DNA of 64,000 nt, from positions 310,001 through 374,000 of the forward strand of contig NZ_AYOU01000121.1 in NCBI RefSeq assembly GCF_000500065.1, given 5' to 3'. Position 1 is the stretch's first letter; every line of letters starts with the position of its first letter. Position numbers and translations under genes: made by a program. Positions 18,117 through 27,488 of the stretch are shown piece by piece. The DNA comes from Borrelia hispanica CRI. GTDB taxonomy: Bacteria; Spirochaetota; Spirochaetia; Borreliales; Borreliaceae. The notes beneath the pieces are model-generated. The model worked only from the letters and a program-made list of their open reading frames with translations, was not told where the DNA came from and searched no databases.

Positions 18117-20723
18117 TTGTCAGAAAATATTGATGATGATCGCAGTGAAGATGAAAAAAAAATTAAGGTTGTTAAATTACGAAAGAAGGTGGTAAAGGTT
18201 GTAACTCATACTGATAAAAACTTGAATAGGTCTAGAGATGATTCTTTTAAACCTTCAAATTCATGGAATAATCAATCTTCTGGTAGGGGGTATTCGTATG
18301 ATAATAGGGATAGGGGTGTGCGATCTTCTTCTTTTCATACAGATAACAGGGGTAATTCTGGTACAGTGCAACAAGGCAATAAGGGATATGCTCATAGAAA
18401 CTATTCTTACAATAGGGATAATAATAGTAGAGATAATAGAGGGCATTCTTATTCTAGAGGGGGAGGGGTAAAATCTTCTTCTTTTCATACGGATAATAAA
18501 GATAGTTCTGGGGCACCTCAACAAGGTCATAGAAGGTATTCTAATAGAAATTCTACTTATAATAGAGATAATAGAGAAAATTCTTATTCTAGAGGGGGTG
18601 GGATAAAATCTTCTTCTTTTCATACAGATAATAAAGATAGTTCTGGGGCACCTCAACAAGGTAATAGGGTATATTCTAATAGAAACTATACTCATAGTAG
18701 AGATAATAGTAATAGTAGTAATAATAGTTCCCAGTCATTTAGAAGAGTGATTAGAACTAAGGTTGTCTCTAGTGTAACTATGTCACCTCCTTCTGATTCT
18801 GATAATAAGGGTCTTCTTAATAGAAAACTTGGCGAGAAAAAGAAACAACAACAAGAGAGCCAAAAAGTTTATAAAAGGAAGAAAGAGGAGATTGAGAGCA
18901 AAACAATAGAACAGAAAGTCTTTGAACAACTTCAGAAAAAGAAGAAAGAAAATTTAGCAAATCCAATTCCTAAGTCAATTGATATTATGGGTAGTATTAC
19001 TGTTGCTGAACTTGCAAGAAAAATGAATTTAAAATCTTCAGATTTAATTGCTAAATTGATGACCTTAGGTGTAATGGCTACTATTAATGAAAAGATTGAT
19101 TCTGATACTGCTACTATTTTGGTTGAAGAATATGGTTCAAGAGTTAATGTTGTTTCAATTTATGATGAAACAGTGATAGAGGCAGAGGAAGATGATGAGA
19201 GTAAGGAAGTTACAAAACCACCTGTCATTACAATAATGGGACATGTTGATCATGGAAAGACTAGACTTTTATCAGTGTTGCAGAATATTGATATCAATCA
19301 AACTGAATTTGGTGGGATTACGCAACATATTGGGGCTTATACTATTAATTACAATGAGCATGAAATAACTTTTCTAGATACTCCAGGACATGAGGCTTTT
19401 ACAATGATGAGGAGCAGGGGAGCACAAGTTACTGATATTGTTGTTCTTGTTGTCTCTGCTGTTGATGGGGTAATGCCACAGACTGTTGAGGCTATTAATC
19501 ATGCAAAAGATGCAAATGTACCTATCATAGTCGCAGTTAATAAAATTGATTTACCAGATTCAAATCTAGATAAGGTTAAGCATCAACTTTCAGAGTATGA
19601 TTTGATACCTGAAGATTGGGGTGGGAATACAATTTTTGTTGCAATATCAGCTCTTAAAAATATTGGTATTACAGAACTTCTTGATATGATTATTTTGCAA
19701 GCTGAAGTAATGTCATTAAAAGCAAATCCAACCAAAAGGGCGATTGGTAGAGTTCTTGATGCTAAGATTGATATGGGTAGAGGAGTGGTTTGTTCTGTTA
19801 TAATTGAGGATGGAACTCTTTCTATAGGAGATTCTTTTGTTGGAGGAGTATATCATGGTAAAGTTAGGGCATTAATTAATGAAAGAGGAGTATCTGTTAG
19901 GAGTATTGGTCCTGCAAAAGCAATTAGTGTTTTAGGTTTTTCATCAATTCCACAAGCCGGTGATCCATTTCAAGTTACAAAAACCGAAAAAGAAGCCAAA
20001 TTAATTAGTTCTAAAAGGCAAGATCTTAAGAGATATGAAGATGCTAAAAATGTGAAAAAAGTTACCATGTCAAATCTTTATGATTCAATTAAGGATGGGG
20101 AATTAAGAGAACTTAAGATAATTTTAAAAGCAGATGTTCAAGGTTCTGTTGAAGCTTTAAAACATTCTCTTGAAAAATTGACTAATAATGAAATTAGAGT
20201 AAAAGTTATTCATTCTTCGGTAGGTGCAATAACAGAGACCGATATTAGTTTTGCAGCAGCAAGTGAGGCAGTTATTATTGGTTTTCATGTGCGGCCTACA
20301 GCAAAAGCACAATTTTTGGCTGATCAAGAAAAAGTTGAAATTAGAAAGTATAATATAATTTATGATGCAATTAATGATATTAAATCAGTTCTTGAAGGTA
20401 TGTTAGAACCAGATATTGAACAGCAGTTTATTGGATTTGCTGAAGTTCGTGCTGTTATTAATATTCCTAAGGTTGGGGTAGTGGCTGGATGTTATGTGTC
20501 GCAAGGGTGCATAAAGCGTGATGCTGTAACTAATATCATGAGGGATGGATATCAAGTACATTCTGGTAAAATTTCCTCACTAAGAAGATTTAAAGAGGAT
20601 GTTAAGGAAGTTGGTGCTCAATATGAATGTGGTATTATGATTGATAATTATTCTAATATTAAAGAAGGTGATGTCATTGAGGCATTTGAGGTTAAGAAAG
20701 TAAAAAGACGTTTTGAGTCTTAA
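18117..20723 (+). CDS. infB: Translation initiation factor IF-2
   Basis: 868 residues. The N-terminal 210 residues are low-complexity (Asn, Arg, Ser, Gly, Tyr) and contain three tandem copies of a 45-50-residue unit. A charged linker ([20 protein letters not shown]) follows, then the IF2 N-domain ([25 protein letters not shown]) and the G domain: GHVDHGKT near residue 375, DTPGHE, NKID. Domain II and the fMet-tRNA-binding C-domain complete it. The start is TTG 18117 with AGAGGAG seven bases upstream, overlapping the nusA stop; an upstream TTG at 18093 lies inside nusA. IF2 delivers initiator tRNA to the 30S subunit. Confidence 0.97.
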   Translation: MSENIDDDRSEDEKKIKVVKLRKKVVKVVTHTDKNLNRSRDDSFKPSNSWNNQSSGRGYSYDNRDRGVRSSSFHTDNRGNSGTVQQGNKGYAHRNYSYNRDNNSRDNRGHSYSRGGGVKSSSFHTDNKDSSGAPQQGHRRYSNRNSTYNRDNRENSYSRGGGIKSSSFHTDNKDSSGAPQQGNRVYSNRNYTHSRDNSNSSNNSSQSFRRVIRTKVVSSVTMSPPSDSDNKGLLNRKLGEKKKQQQESQKVYKRKKEEIESKTIEQKVFEQLQKKKKENLANPIPKSIDIMGSITVAELARKMNLKSSDLIAKLMTLGVMATINEKIDSDTATILVEEYGSRVNVVSIYDETVIEAEEDDESKEVTKPPVITIMGHVDHGKTRLLSVLQNIDINQTEFGGITQHIGAYTINYNEHEITFLDTPGHEAFTMMRSRGAQVTDIVVLVVSAVDGVMPQTVEAINHAKDANVPIIVAVNKIDLPDSNLDKVKHQLSEYDLIPEDWGGNTIFVAISALKNIGITELLDMIILQAEVMSLKANPTKRAIGRVLDAKIDMGRGVVCSVIIEDGTLSIGDSFVGGVYHGKVRALINERGVSVRSIGPAKAISVLGFSSIPQAGDPFQVTKTEKEAKLISSKRQDLKRYEDAKNVKKVTMSNLYDSIKDGELRELKIILKADVQGSVEALKHSLEKLTNNEIRVKVIHSSVGAITETDISFAAASEAVIIGFHVRPTAKAQFLADQEKVEIRKYNIIYDAINDIKSVLEGMLEPDIEQQFIGFAEVRAVINIPKVGVVAGCYVSQGCIKRDAVTNIMRDGYQVHSGKISSLRRFKEDVKEVGAQYECGIMIDNYSNIKEGDVIEAFEVKKVKRRFES
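18315..18719 (+). repeat. Tandem repeat in the IF-2 N-terminal region
   Basis: Three in-frame copies beginning near 18315, 18465 and 18600; the landmark TCTTCTTCTTTTCATAC recurs at 18324, 18474 and 18609, giving spacings of 150 and 135 bases. Copies 2 and 3 are nearly identical at DNA level for over 50 bases, so the duplication is recent; copy 1 is more diverged. All periods are multiples of three. The unit encodes [20 protein letters not shown] followed by an Asn/Arg/Tyr-rich tail. Confidence 0.92.
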
Positions 20724-20742
20724 GAATTTTTTGTGTTTATGT

Positions 20743-21102
20743 ATGGAAAAAGCAATAAGAAAATCAAAACTTGAGAGTTTATTAATTCAAGAGATTGGTA
20801 ATTTGATAGTAACAAGATCAATTAAAGATCCTAGAGTGCATGAATTTTTAACTGTTGTAAGGGTTGAGATTGCAAATGATTTAATTAATACAAAGGTATT
20901 TGTTGGATCTATTAAAGAAGGTGTGTCTCTTGATAATGCTATTAAAGCATTGAATAATGCTAAGGGTTTTATTCAAAAAAAACTTGTTAAGCGTATTAAG
21001 GTTAGAAATACTCCTAAATTGAATTTTATAAGAGATGATACTATTTCTAAGGCTTTTTATGTTAATAAAATAATTGAAAATCTAAATTTTAGTGAAGAAT
21101 AG
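20743..21102 (+). CDS. rbfA: Ribosome-binding factor A
   Basis: 119 residues of the RbfA KH-like family: [46 protein letters not shown], then the paired helices and the [23 protein letters not shown]-terminus. It binds the 30S subunit and helps 16S rRNA 5'-end maturation and cold adaptation. ATG 20743 fits the family's usual start; TTG 20731 is a weaker alternative, and no strong Shine-Dalgarno sequence exists, suggesting coupling to infB translation 19 bases upstream. It overlaps or abuts truB. Confidence 0.92.
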   Translation: MEKAIRKSKLESLLIQEIGNLIVTRSIKDPRVHEFLTVVRVEIANDLINTKVFVGSIKEGVSLDNAIKALNNAKGFIQKKLVKRIKVRNTPKLNFIRDDTISKAFYVNKIIENLNFSEE

Positions 21103-21112
21103 TAAAAATTTA

Positions 21113-21958
21113 ATGGATGGGATTATTTTATTAAATAAACTAGTTGGGATAACTTCTTATGAAGCTCTTTATCCTATAAAAAAATATTTCTCTACAAGTC
21201 GAATTGGACATACAGGTATTCTTGATAAATTTGCAAGTGGTCTTTTAGTTGTTTTAGTTGGTAAATATACTAAACTTTCAGGTTATATTACATCTTTAGA
21301 TAAAGAGTATATATCAGAATTTGAATTTGGTATTGAGACTGATACACTTGATCCTAATGGTAAAATAATAAATTCAACAGATTATGTTCCCAGTTTAAAT
21401 GAGGTAGTTCTTGGTGTTGAGTCTTTAATAGGTGAAATTTTTCAAGTGCCACCTCAGTTTTCTTCAATTCATGTTAAAGGTCAAAGAGCTTACAAGCTTG
21501 CTCTTAGTGGACAGTCTTTTCATTTGCAGGCTAGGAGGATAAATATATATGATATTGAAATTTTAGATTATAATATTGATTCTCGTATTTTAAAATTAAA
21601 GATCAAATGTTCTAAGGGTACCTATGTTAGAAGTATAGCAAGAGATTTGGGGCATGCTTTAGGATCATGTGCTTATGTAAAGAGCCTTAAGAGAACCCAA
21701 ATTGGTGATTTTAAATTAGATGATGCTTATTGTTTTGACAAGCTTAATGATGACTCTTTACTTGGTATAGAATCTTTAAATTTTTTTGAGAAAATTTATG
21801 TTGATAATAATATGATTAGACTTATACAAAATGGTATTTATATAAATATTGCTATTAATGATGGCGAATTTAAAATTTTGAAGTCTAAGAATGAAAAAAC
21901 ATTAGCAATAATTTGTGGCATTGGTTTAAATAAATATAGGTATGTTATTATTTTTTAA
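21113..21958 (+). CDS. truB: tRNA pseudouridine-55 synthase
   Basis: 281 residues. The family start GIILLNKLVGITSYEAL, the catalytic motif GHTGILDKFASGLLVVLVG (the Asp of LDKFASG is the nucleophile), the RIGxHxG-like HVKGQRAYKLALSG and the KCSKGTYVRSIARDLG motif are all present. It isomerises U55 in the T loop of tRNAs. The start is ATG 21113 or GTG 21092; the latter overlaps the rbfA stop by 11 bases, and neither has a Shine-Dalgarno sequence. It is the last gene of the rimP operon and is followed by a terminator. Confidence 0.92.
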   Translation: MDGIILLNKLVGITSYEALYPIKKYFSTSRIGHTGILDKFASGLLVVLVGKYTKLSGYITSLDKEYISEFEFGIETDTLDPNGKIINSTDYVPSLNEVVLGVESLIGEIFQVPPQFSSIHVKGQRAYKLALSGQSFHLQARRINIYDIEILDYNIDSRILKLKIKCSKGTYVRSIARDLGHALGSCAYVKSLKRTQIGDFKLDDAYCFDKLNDDSLLGIESLNFFEKIYVDNNMIRLIQNGIYINIAINDGEFKILKSKNEKTLAIICGIGLNKYRYVIIF

Positions 21959-22015
21959 TATTTGATTTATAAATAATAATTGTTGATTTTATTGTTTGAT
22001 TGCAAGATTATTGGT

Positions 22016-22060
22016 CTTTATTGCAATATTTTAGATAAGAAAGATTGCAATAAAGTTTTT
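22016..22060 (+). terminator. Terminator of the rimP-truB operon
   Basis: A perfect 12-base stem, CTTTATTGCAAT (22016-22027) with ATTGCAATAAAG (22044-22055), a 16-base loop and then TTTTT. The stem is AT-rich but long. A third copy of the half-site GATTGCAA lies just upstream. Confidence 0.8.
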
Positions 22061-22129
22061 ATAATGGATTATTCTTTAGCGTTATTATTGATAATGAACT
22101 TAATTAGGTTAGATTTATGTAATTTTTAG

Positions 22130-22155
22130 CAAAAAAGTCTTTAGACTGTTTTTGT
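22130..22155 (+). terminator. Second hairpin with T run, overlapping the rpsO promoter
   Basis: CAAAAAAGTC-TTTA-GACTGTTTTTG forms an imperfect stem (one bulged G) followed by a T-rich run. It could be a back-up terminator or work in both directions. Its right arm contains the -35 region of rpsO. Confidence 0.45.
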
Positions 22156-22180
22156 TATTTGAGTGAAAAAATATTATAAT
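22152..22180 (+). promoter_or_regulatory. rpsO promoter
   Basis: TTGTTA (22152-22157), 17-base spacer, TATAAT (22175-22180). The start site would be near 22187, giving a leader of about 68 bases before rpsO. Confidence 0.65.
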
Positions 22181-22186
22181 TGACTG

Positions 22187-22254
22187 ATGAAGATTTTAAT
22201 TATAGCAATATGGTCTATTATAGGCTTTGCTATGATGGTATAGGAGCCGTTTTT
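22187..22254 (+). promoter_or_regulatory. rpsO leader with hairpin, possible S15 autoregulatory site
   Basis: The untranslated leader contains a perfect 7-base stem, ATAGCAA (22202-22208) with TTGCTAT (22227-22233), and an 18-base loop that can pair internally (CTAT/ATAG). The stem ends eight bases before the Shine-Dalgarno sequence TAGGAG (22241-22246). S15 represses its own mRNA through leader structures in several phyla, with different folds; that this is such an element is inference. Confidence 0.45.
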
Positions 22255-22521
22255 ATGATTAGTAAAGAACAGAAACAAAAAATAATTACAGAATTTGGAA
22301 AAAATTCAAATGATACAGGTTCAGTTGAAGTGCAAATAGCGTTAATTACAGATAGAATAAGATATTTAACAGAGCATTTGAAAAATAATAAGAAAGATCA
22401 TAGCTCTAAGAGAGGTTTATTAAAGTTAGTTGGGCAGAGAAGAAGTTTATTGAGATATTATCAAAAAAAGAATTTGGAAGCTTATAGAACCTTAATATCT
22501 AAACTTGGACTTAGAAAGTAA
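22255..22521 (+). CDS. rpsO: 30S ribosomal protein S15
   Basis: 88 residues, the standard length. It shows the conserved [52 protein letters not shown] core. S15 binds the central domain of 16S rRNA early in 30S assembly. ATG 22255 is chosen because TAGGAG lies eight bases upstream; a longer reading from 22180 would begin inside the -10 box. It is followed by pnp after 13 bases, the usual rpsO-pnp pair. Confidence 0.98.
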   Translation: MISKEQKQKIITEFGKNSNDTGSVEVQIALITDRIRYLTEHLKNNKKDHSSKRGLLKLVGQRRSLLRYYQKKNLEAYRTLISKLGLRK

Positions 22522-22534
22522 TAAGGGGTAGGTT

Positions 22535-24685
22535 TTGAGAAAAATTTTAAAATTGAAAATAGGCAGAGAAGATTTAATTTTAGAAACAGGTTTGTTAGCT
22601 AAACAGGCAAATGGAGCGGTTCTTGCTACTTATGGTGGTTCTACTGTTCTTGCTACAGTCTGTTGTTCAGATTCAATTCGAGAAAATTTAGATTTTGTTC
22701 CTTTATCTGTTGAATATAATGAAAAATATTATGCTGCTGGAAAAATTCCTGGAGGTTTTATTAAAAGGGAGGGTAAGCCAAAAGATAAAGAAGTGCTTGT
22801 TTCTAGATTGATAGATAGACCTATGAGACCACTTTTTGATAAAAGATTTGGTAGGGAAATTCAGGTTGTTCCAACAACTTTGTCTACAGATCAAATGAAT
22901 CCTCCTGATATTGTTGGAATGAATGCTGCTTTTACGGCTGTTTTTTTGTCAGATATTCCTTTTAATGGTCCTATTGCAGCAGTGAGGATAGCTTATTTAA
23001 ATGATGAATTTATAGTAAATCCTTCTTTTGATGAAATACAAGATTCTGTTTTAGATATTGTTGTTGCGGGAAGTTTAGATGGCATTACAATGGTTGAGGG
23101 TGGTGCTAATGAAGTTAGTGAAGAAATTTTGCTTGATGCTATAGATAAGGCGTATGCTTATATTAAGCAAATTTGTGATTTACAAAAGGAATTTATATAT
23201 TTAATAGGTGAGAGGGAAAAGTTACCACTTGCTTATGAGGAAAAGGTTTTTGAATTTAAGGATGATCTTAGAAGTTTAATTTATTCTGAACTTAGAGATG
23301 CGTGTTTTGTAAGGGGAAAACTTAATAGAGATAAAGCTATAAAGTTAGTTAAACAGAAAGCCTATGAACATTTTTCTTCTCTAGAGCAGATCAATGATGA
23401 GAATGAAGTTCTTTTTTATAAGGCGTGTGATGATTTTGAGCAGGAAATTGTTAGAAAATCAATCTTAGAGGATAATCTTAGAACTGATGGCCGTACTCCT
23501 ACACAAATAAGAGATATTGTTGCTGAAGTTGATCTTTTAAAGCGAACCCATGGTTCTGCTCTTTTTACAAGAGGTGAAACCCAGGCATTGGCTGTTACAA
23601 CATTAGGTACAAGTATTGATGAGCAAGTAATGGATGATATTGATGGTGATAAGCGTCTTAATTTTATGCTTCATTATAATTTTCCTCCGTTTTCTGTTGG
23701 AGAGACAGGTAGACTTATGACAGGAAGACGTGAAATTGGACATGGTCATTTAGCTCAAAGATCCCTTGAGGCTATGTTACCTAAAAAAGATGATTTTCCA
23801 TATACCATTAGAGTAGTATCTGAAGTATTAGAATCAAATGGTTCTTCATCAATGGCAACCGTGTGTTCTGGAAGTATGTCTTTAATGGCTGCTGGAGTTC
23901 CTGTTAAAGAACAAGTTGCAGGGATAGCTATGGGACTTATTAGTAATGATGATAAGTATGTTATTTTGAGTGACATTCTTGGAGAAGAAGATCATTTAGG
24001 TGATATGGATTTTAAAGTTGCAGGAACCAAAAATGGGATTACTGGTTTTCAGATGGACATTAAAATTTCAAATGTTACAAAACAATTGATGAGAGATGCT
24101 CTTGAGCAGGCACGAATTGGAAGGATGCATATTTTATCTATTATGGATTCTGTTATTTCAAGTTCAAGAGATGATATATCTGTTAATGCGCCTAAAATTA
24201 TTCAATTGCAAATTGATATTGATAAAATTTCTCTTGTTATTGGCTCTACTGGTAAGACAGTTAAATCGATTACAGATGAATTTGAAGTTAGAGTTCAAAT
24301 TGAACAAGATGGTAGAATTACTCTTTTTGGAACTGATAATTTAAAGATGCAAAAAGCTAAGGCAAAGATAGAGAGTATTGTTAGGGAACCTAAGGTTGGT
24401 GAAATTTATGATGGAATTGTGAAAAAAATTAACAGTTTTGGAGCTTTCATTGAACTTACTCCTACTAAGGAAGGGTTTTTGAGTAATAGGTCAAGATCTA
24501 GAGATGATAGATATGGTGATATTAGGCATTCTAGGTATAGTAATAGACACTCTAGATATGGGAGAGATAGTAGAAGCAGCTTTGGTATGCGTTTTCCAAG
24601 ATTAGAAGAAGGACAGATAGTTAAAGTTAGAATATCTGATATTGATAAATTTGGAAAAATTGAACTTGAATTAGCTAGAGATTAA
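22535..24685 (+). CDS. pnp: Polynucleotide phosphorylase with Arg/Ser-rich insert in S1 domain
   Basis: 716 residues. Two RNase PH domains flank a helical domain; active-site features include the RPMRPLF region and the second-core [16 protein letters not shown] and [21 protein letters not shown] domain ([16 protein letters not shown]) and an S1 domain close the protein. The S1 domain is unusual: after [15 protein letters not shown] an Arg/Ser/Tyr/Asp-rich insert (about residues 652-688) replaces the usual HIS-E loop before [13 protein letters not shown]. PNPase degrades RNA 3' to 5' using phosphate. The start is TTG 22535, with AGGGG and AGG upstream; the next residues [18 protein letters not shown] match the family start. 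Confidence 0.97.
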   Translation: MRKILKLKIGREDLILETGLLAKQANGAVLATYGGSTVLATVCCSDSIRENLDFVPLSVEYNEKYYAAGKIPGGFIKREGKPKDKEVLVSRLIDRPMRPLFDKRFGREIQVVPTTLSTDQMNPPDIVGMNAAFTAVFLSDIPFNGPIAAVRIAYLNDEFIVNPSFDEIQDSVLDIVVAGSLDGITMVEGGANEVSEEILLDAIDKAYAYIKQICDLQKEFIYLIGEREKLPLAYEEKVFEFKDDLRSLIYSELRDACFVRGKLNRDKAIKLVKQKAYEHFSSLEQINDENEVLFYKACDDFEQEIVRKSILEDNLRTDGRTPTQIRDIVAEVDLLKRTHGSALFTRGETQALAVTTLGTSIDEQVMDDIDGDKRLNFMLHYNFPPFSVGETGRLMTGRREIGHGHLAQRSLEAMLPKKDDFPYTIRVVSEVLESNGSSSMATVCSGSMSLMAAGVPVKEQVAGIAMGLISNDDKYVILSDILGEEDHLGDMDFKVAGTKNGITGFQMDIKISNVTKQLMRDALEQARIGRMHILSIMDSVISSSRDDISVNAPKIIQLQIDIDKISLVIGSTGKTVKSITDEFEVRVQIEQDGRITLFGTDNLKMQKAKAKIESIVREPKVGEIYDGIVKKINSFGAFIELTPTKEGFLSNRSRSRDDRYGDIRHSRYSNRHSRYGRDSRSSFGMRFPRLEEGQIVKVRISDIDKFGKIELELARD

Positions 24686-24694
24686 TAGGATATT

Positions 24695-26224
24695 ATGGTA
24701 TTTGTAAATTACATAAACATTATTTTTAAATATAAGCTTATTTTTTTAAGTTTGTTTTTATTTTTGTCGTGTCTTACTAATGAAAATATTGAAATTTCTC
24801 TTGAGAAGGGAAGTGTTGAAATTTCTTTTGATTTTATGGTTGATAATCAAGACTCGAATATTGATGACTTAAAGATTGAGGAGAGGAATTATTTATTGGG
24901 ACTTAGAGATAATGAATCTTTCTTTTTAAGTGATGCTTTTTTAAAAGAAGAGAGTCCTTATTTTAAAAGTGCTAGAGAAAGTTATGCTAAACAAGATTTT
25001 GGTACAACCAGTTACTATTTGAATAAAATAGTAACTGATGAGAAAAATTATTCTAAAGAGTTAGTTGCAAAGGCAAATTTGTTTTTTGGATATTTAAATT
25101 ATGGTATGGGAATTTATGATCTAGCTGAATATAATTTTGATAATTTTTTAAAAAATTATAAATATTCTCATGCGGGTCTTAGAGTTGCTGAACTTAAATA
25201 TTTTGTTAAGGATAGAGTGGGTGCAATATCTGCATTAAAAGAAGTTGATCAAACTTCTCTTAACTCGGATTATGATCTTGGAATTTATAACTTTTTAAAT
25301 AATAAGTTTGGAATAAATTATTTAAATTTAGAGACTTTGGGATTTTTAGATAATAGTATTTTTGATATGTTTGTTTTTGGAAGTAATGTTTTTGTTGCAA
25401 ATATATTTGGTGGTCTTTTACGATATGATATTAAAAATAATGAATATAAAGTTTATATTAAAGATAAGAAAAGTATTTTTTTAAATGGTCTTAAAGGTTT
25501 TACAGAGCATAGAGGTTCTATATATATTGGCGGTAATAATGTTCTTTATTATATTGATGATTTGGAAGGGCCTGTTAAACAAGTTGAAAAACCTTTACAA
25601 ATTAATTTAGGTAGTATACAGGTTTTACTGGGTGCTAAAGATGGTATTTTTGTTGGGACTCTAGATTCTGGATTATGGTTTTATTCTGATAGAGGTGAGT
25701 GGACTGATATTAAACTTAATTCTAATAGGATTTCATCATTATATTTAGATGAGGAGAGAAATTTGTTATTTGTTGGAACAATGAATAACTCTATTTATAG
25801 CGTTGATCTAAACGATTTTAATAATGTTAAGCATTTAAATTTTTTTAGTAAAGTGGAGAGTGAAAAAAATATTAATTTTATAAAAAAGTATAATAATTAT
25901 TATTATATTGGAACTTATGGTGGTGGACTTTTTAGACTTAATTTAGATAATCATACTTATATAAGATATGATATTAATAATGATTTTAGTATTGGATATT
26001 TTCTTGATATGGAAATTAGGGATAAGAAACTATTATTTGCAACTTTTGAGCATGGTTTATTAATTTATGATACGATGAGTGATAGTTGGGATTATTTAGG
26101 TCCTGGTGATGGGCTTATTAGTTTAAATTTAATCAAGATTTTAAATTTTGATGATTATGTTATACTTGGGACTTTAAATAATGGTTTGGTTTTTATAAAT
26201 GAGAGTATTAAAAAACAATTATGA
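24695..26224 (+). CDS. Putative lipoprotein with TPR-like and beta-propeller-like regions
   Basis: 509 residues. A hydrophobic N-terminus ends in LFLFLSC with Cys26, a plausible spirochaetal lipobox. Residues about 90-180 contain TPR-like helices (AKANLFFGYLNYGMGIYDLAEYNFDNFLKNY). From about 210 to the end, repeated beta-segments such as GTLDSGLWFYSDRGEWTDI, VGTMNNSIYSVDL, IGTYGGGLFRLNL and LGTLNNGLVFINE resemble blades of a beta-propeller of the kind seen in two-component sensor propellers. No enzymatic motif is seen. It overlaps lptF by 26 bases, so the two are probably translationally coupled; a scaffold role near the Lpt permease is a guess from position. Confidence 0.78.
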   Translation: MVFVNYINIIFKYKLIFLSLFLFLSCLTNENIEISLEKGSVEISFDFMVDNQDSNIDDLKIEERNYLLGLRDNESFFLSDAFLKEESPYFKSARESYAKQDFGTTSYYLNKIVTDEKNYSKELVAKANLFFGYLNYGMGIYDLAEYNFDNFLKNYKYSHAGLRVAELKYFVKDRVGAISALKEVDQTSLNSDYDLGIYNFLNNKFGINYLNLETLGFLDNSIFDMFVFGSNVFVANIFGGLLRYDIKNNEYKVYIKDKKSIFLNGLKGFTEHRGSIYIGGNNVLYYIDDLEGPVKQVEKPLQINLGSIQVLLGAKDGIFVGTLDSGLWFYSDRGEWTDIKLNSNRISSLYLDEERNLLFVGTMNNSIYSVDLNDFNNVKHLNFFSKVESEKNINFIKKYNNYYYIGTYGGGLFRLNLDNHTYIRYDINNDFSIGYFLDMEIRDKKLLFATFEHGLLIYDTMSDSWDYLGPGDGLISLNLIKILNFDDYVILGTLNNGLVFINESIKKQL

Positions 26225-27488
26225 ATCTTATATAATTACTGAATTTTGCAAGTATTTTTTTATTACTTTTTTGTTTTTTCTGTTTGTATTTTTCATAAAT
26301 CAAATACTTTTTTTTATGAGAATACTTCTTCAAAACTATGTGCCATTTTTTAAAGCTTTTATTTTTGTTATATACTCGCTTCCTATGGTAGTTGCTCTAT
26401 CTCCACCTTTTGCAGCATTGCTTTCTGTGATACTTACCATTTATAGATTTAAACTTAATAATGAAATTTTGGCTTTTAGATCAATTGGAATATCTATTAC
26501 TAATTTATTGACTCCTTTTTTAAAATTGGGAGTAATTATTGCATTAATTTCTTTTATTCTCAATGATTTTTTGCTTCCTCTTGGATCTATTGGTAGATTG
26601 AAAATTTTTAATGATATTAAAGAAGAAATACCTCATTTAATATTGAAACCTTATTCAAGTAAGCAGTATGGAGATTTGATATTTGTATCGGGGGAGAAAT
26701 CCGAAACAGGTTATAAGAATGTGACTTTTTTTGATAATACTAGACTTAAAGGTTATGACAGAATATTTATGGCAAGAGAACTCAATATTCAAAAGGAAAA
26801 TCATCAAGTATATTTTATTTTAAATAATGTTTTGTCAATTGCTTTAACAGAAGACGAAAAGGGATTTTATGATTATTTTTATGCTGATCGTATGAAATAT
26901 TCAATTGATCAAGTTACTTTTAGTGATGGTTGGGTGTTAACTTATGTGCCTCCATCTCAGATGAGTATGAGAGATGTTTTTAAACTTGTTGTCAGGCAAA
27001 GTAAATTAGTTGAAGAATTAAATGCAAAAAATTATTTGGAAGAAGATCTTTTAAATATGAATTTTGCAAATATTTATTTAAATTATTTATATGATAAGAA
27101 TAACATTTTTGATGAGAATTCTATTCTTGAAAATTTAAATTATGTTTATAATTTGAGTGTAAATTATGCTCCTTATGAAGATCTTATTGCCAATAGAAGT
27201 TATGCTTTTTTTTATTTAGAATTTTATCAAAAGATTAGTTTGCCATTATCTGTTTTATTTTTTATTTTTTTAGCTTTTGGTATGGGTATGTATTCAAATA
27301 AAAAATATTCTATTATTCTTGAACTTGTTATTTCAATTCTTATTTGTGTTTTTTATTGGGCGATGTTTATGGGTGGCAAGGTGTATACAGTTCAACATGC
27401 CCCAAACCCTATTCTTGTTATTATTTTGCCGAATATTCTTTTAATTGTTGCAGGCTTAATACTATTTTTGAGACTTCTAAAGAGATGA
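26199..27488 (+). CDS. lptF: LptF-like permease (YjgP/YjgQ family)
   Basis: 429 residues, YjgP/YjgQ topology: three N-terminal membrane helices (SLPMVVALSPPFAALLSVILTIYRF), a periplasmic beta-jellyroll-like domain (about residues 130-260), then three C-terminal helices (LPLSVLFFIFLAFGMGMYSNKK). In enteric bacteria LptF and LptG with LptB extract LPS from the inner membrane. Borrelia makes no LPS, so the substrate differs; work on a Borrelia LptD homologue ties the pathway to surface lipoprotein export. ATG 26199 lies within the preceding lipoprotein gene with no clear Shine-Dalgarno sequence. It ends in an ATGA overlap with lptG. Confidence 0.85.
   Translation: MRVLKNNYESYIITEFCKYFFITFLFFLFVFFINQILFFMRILLQNYVPFFKAFIFVIYSLPMVVALSPPFAALLSVILTIYRFKLNNEILAFRSIGISITNLLTPFLKLGVIIALISFILNDFLLPLGSIGRLKIFNDIKEEIPHLILKPYSSKQYGDLIFVSGEKSETGYKNVTFFDNTRLKGYDRIFMARELNIQKENHQVYFILNNVLSIALTEDEKGFYDYFYADRMKYSIDQVTFSDGWVLTYVPPSQMSMRDVFKLVVRQSKLVEELNAKNYLEEDLLNMNFANIYLNYLYDKNNIFDENSILENLNYVYNLSVNYAPYEDLIANRSYAFFYLEFYQKISLPLSVLFFIFLAFGMGMYSNKKYSIILELVISILICVFYWAMFMGGKVYTVQHAPNPILVIILPNILLIVAGLILFLRLLKR

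Noticed and set aside
18261-18695. A 144-codon minus-strand open frame rich in Ile, Arg and Ser
   Set aside because: It is the antisense of the IF-2 tandem repeat, has repeat-derived composition, no start signal, and the plus frame is clearly IF-2.
18315-18719. Possible CRISPR-like repeat array
   Set aside because: The units are in-frame coding repeats with no unique spacers and multiples-of-three periods; it is protein repeat expansion.
22180-22254. N-terminal extension of S15 by 25 residues
   Set aside because: It would start inside the -10 box and upstream of the predicted transcript start; the S15 family start and Shine-Dalgarno site fit 22255.
21959-22254. tRNA or small RNA gene in the largest intergenic gap
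   Set aside because: No cloverleaf or CCA end is visible; the gap is explained by a terminator, the rpsO promoter and a leader hairpin.
27344-27484. 47-residue extension of LptG
   Set aside because: It overlaps lptF in another frame; ATG 27485 in the ATGA junction fits the family start.
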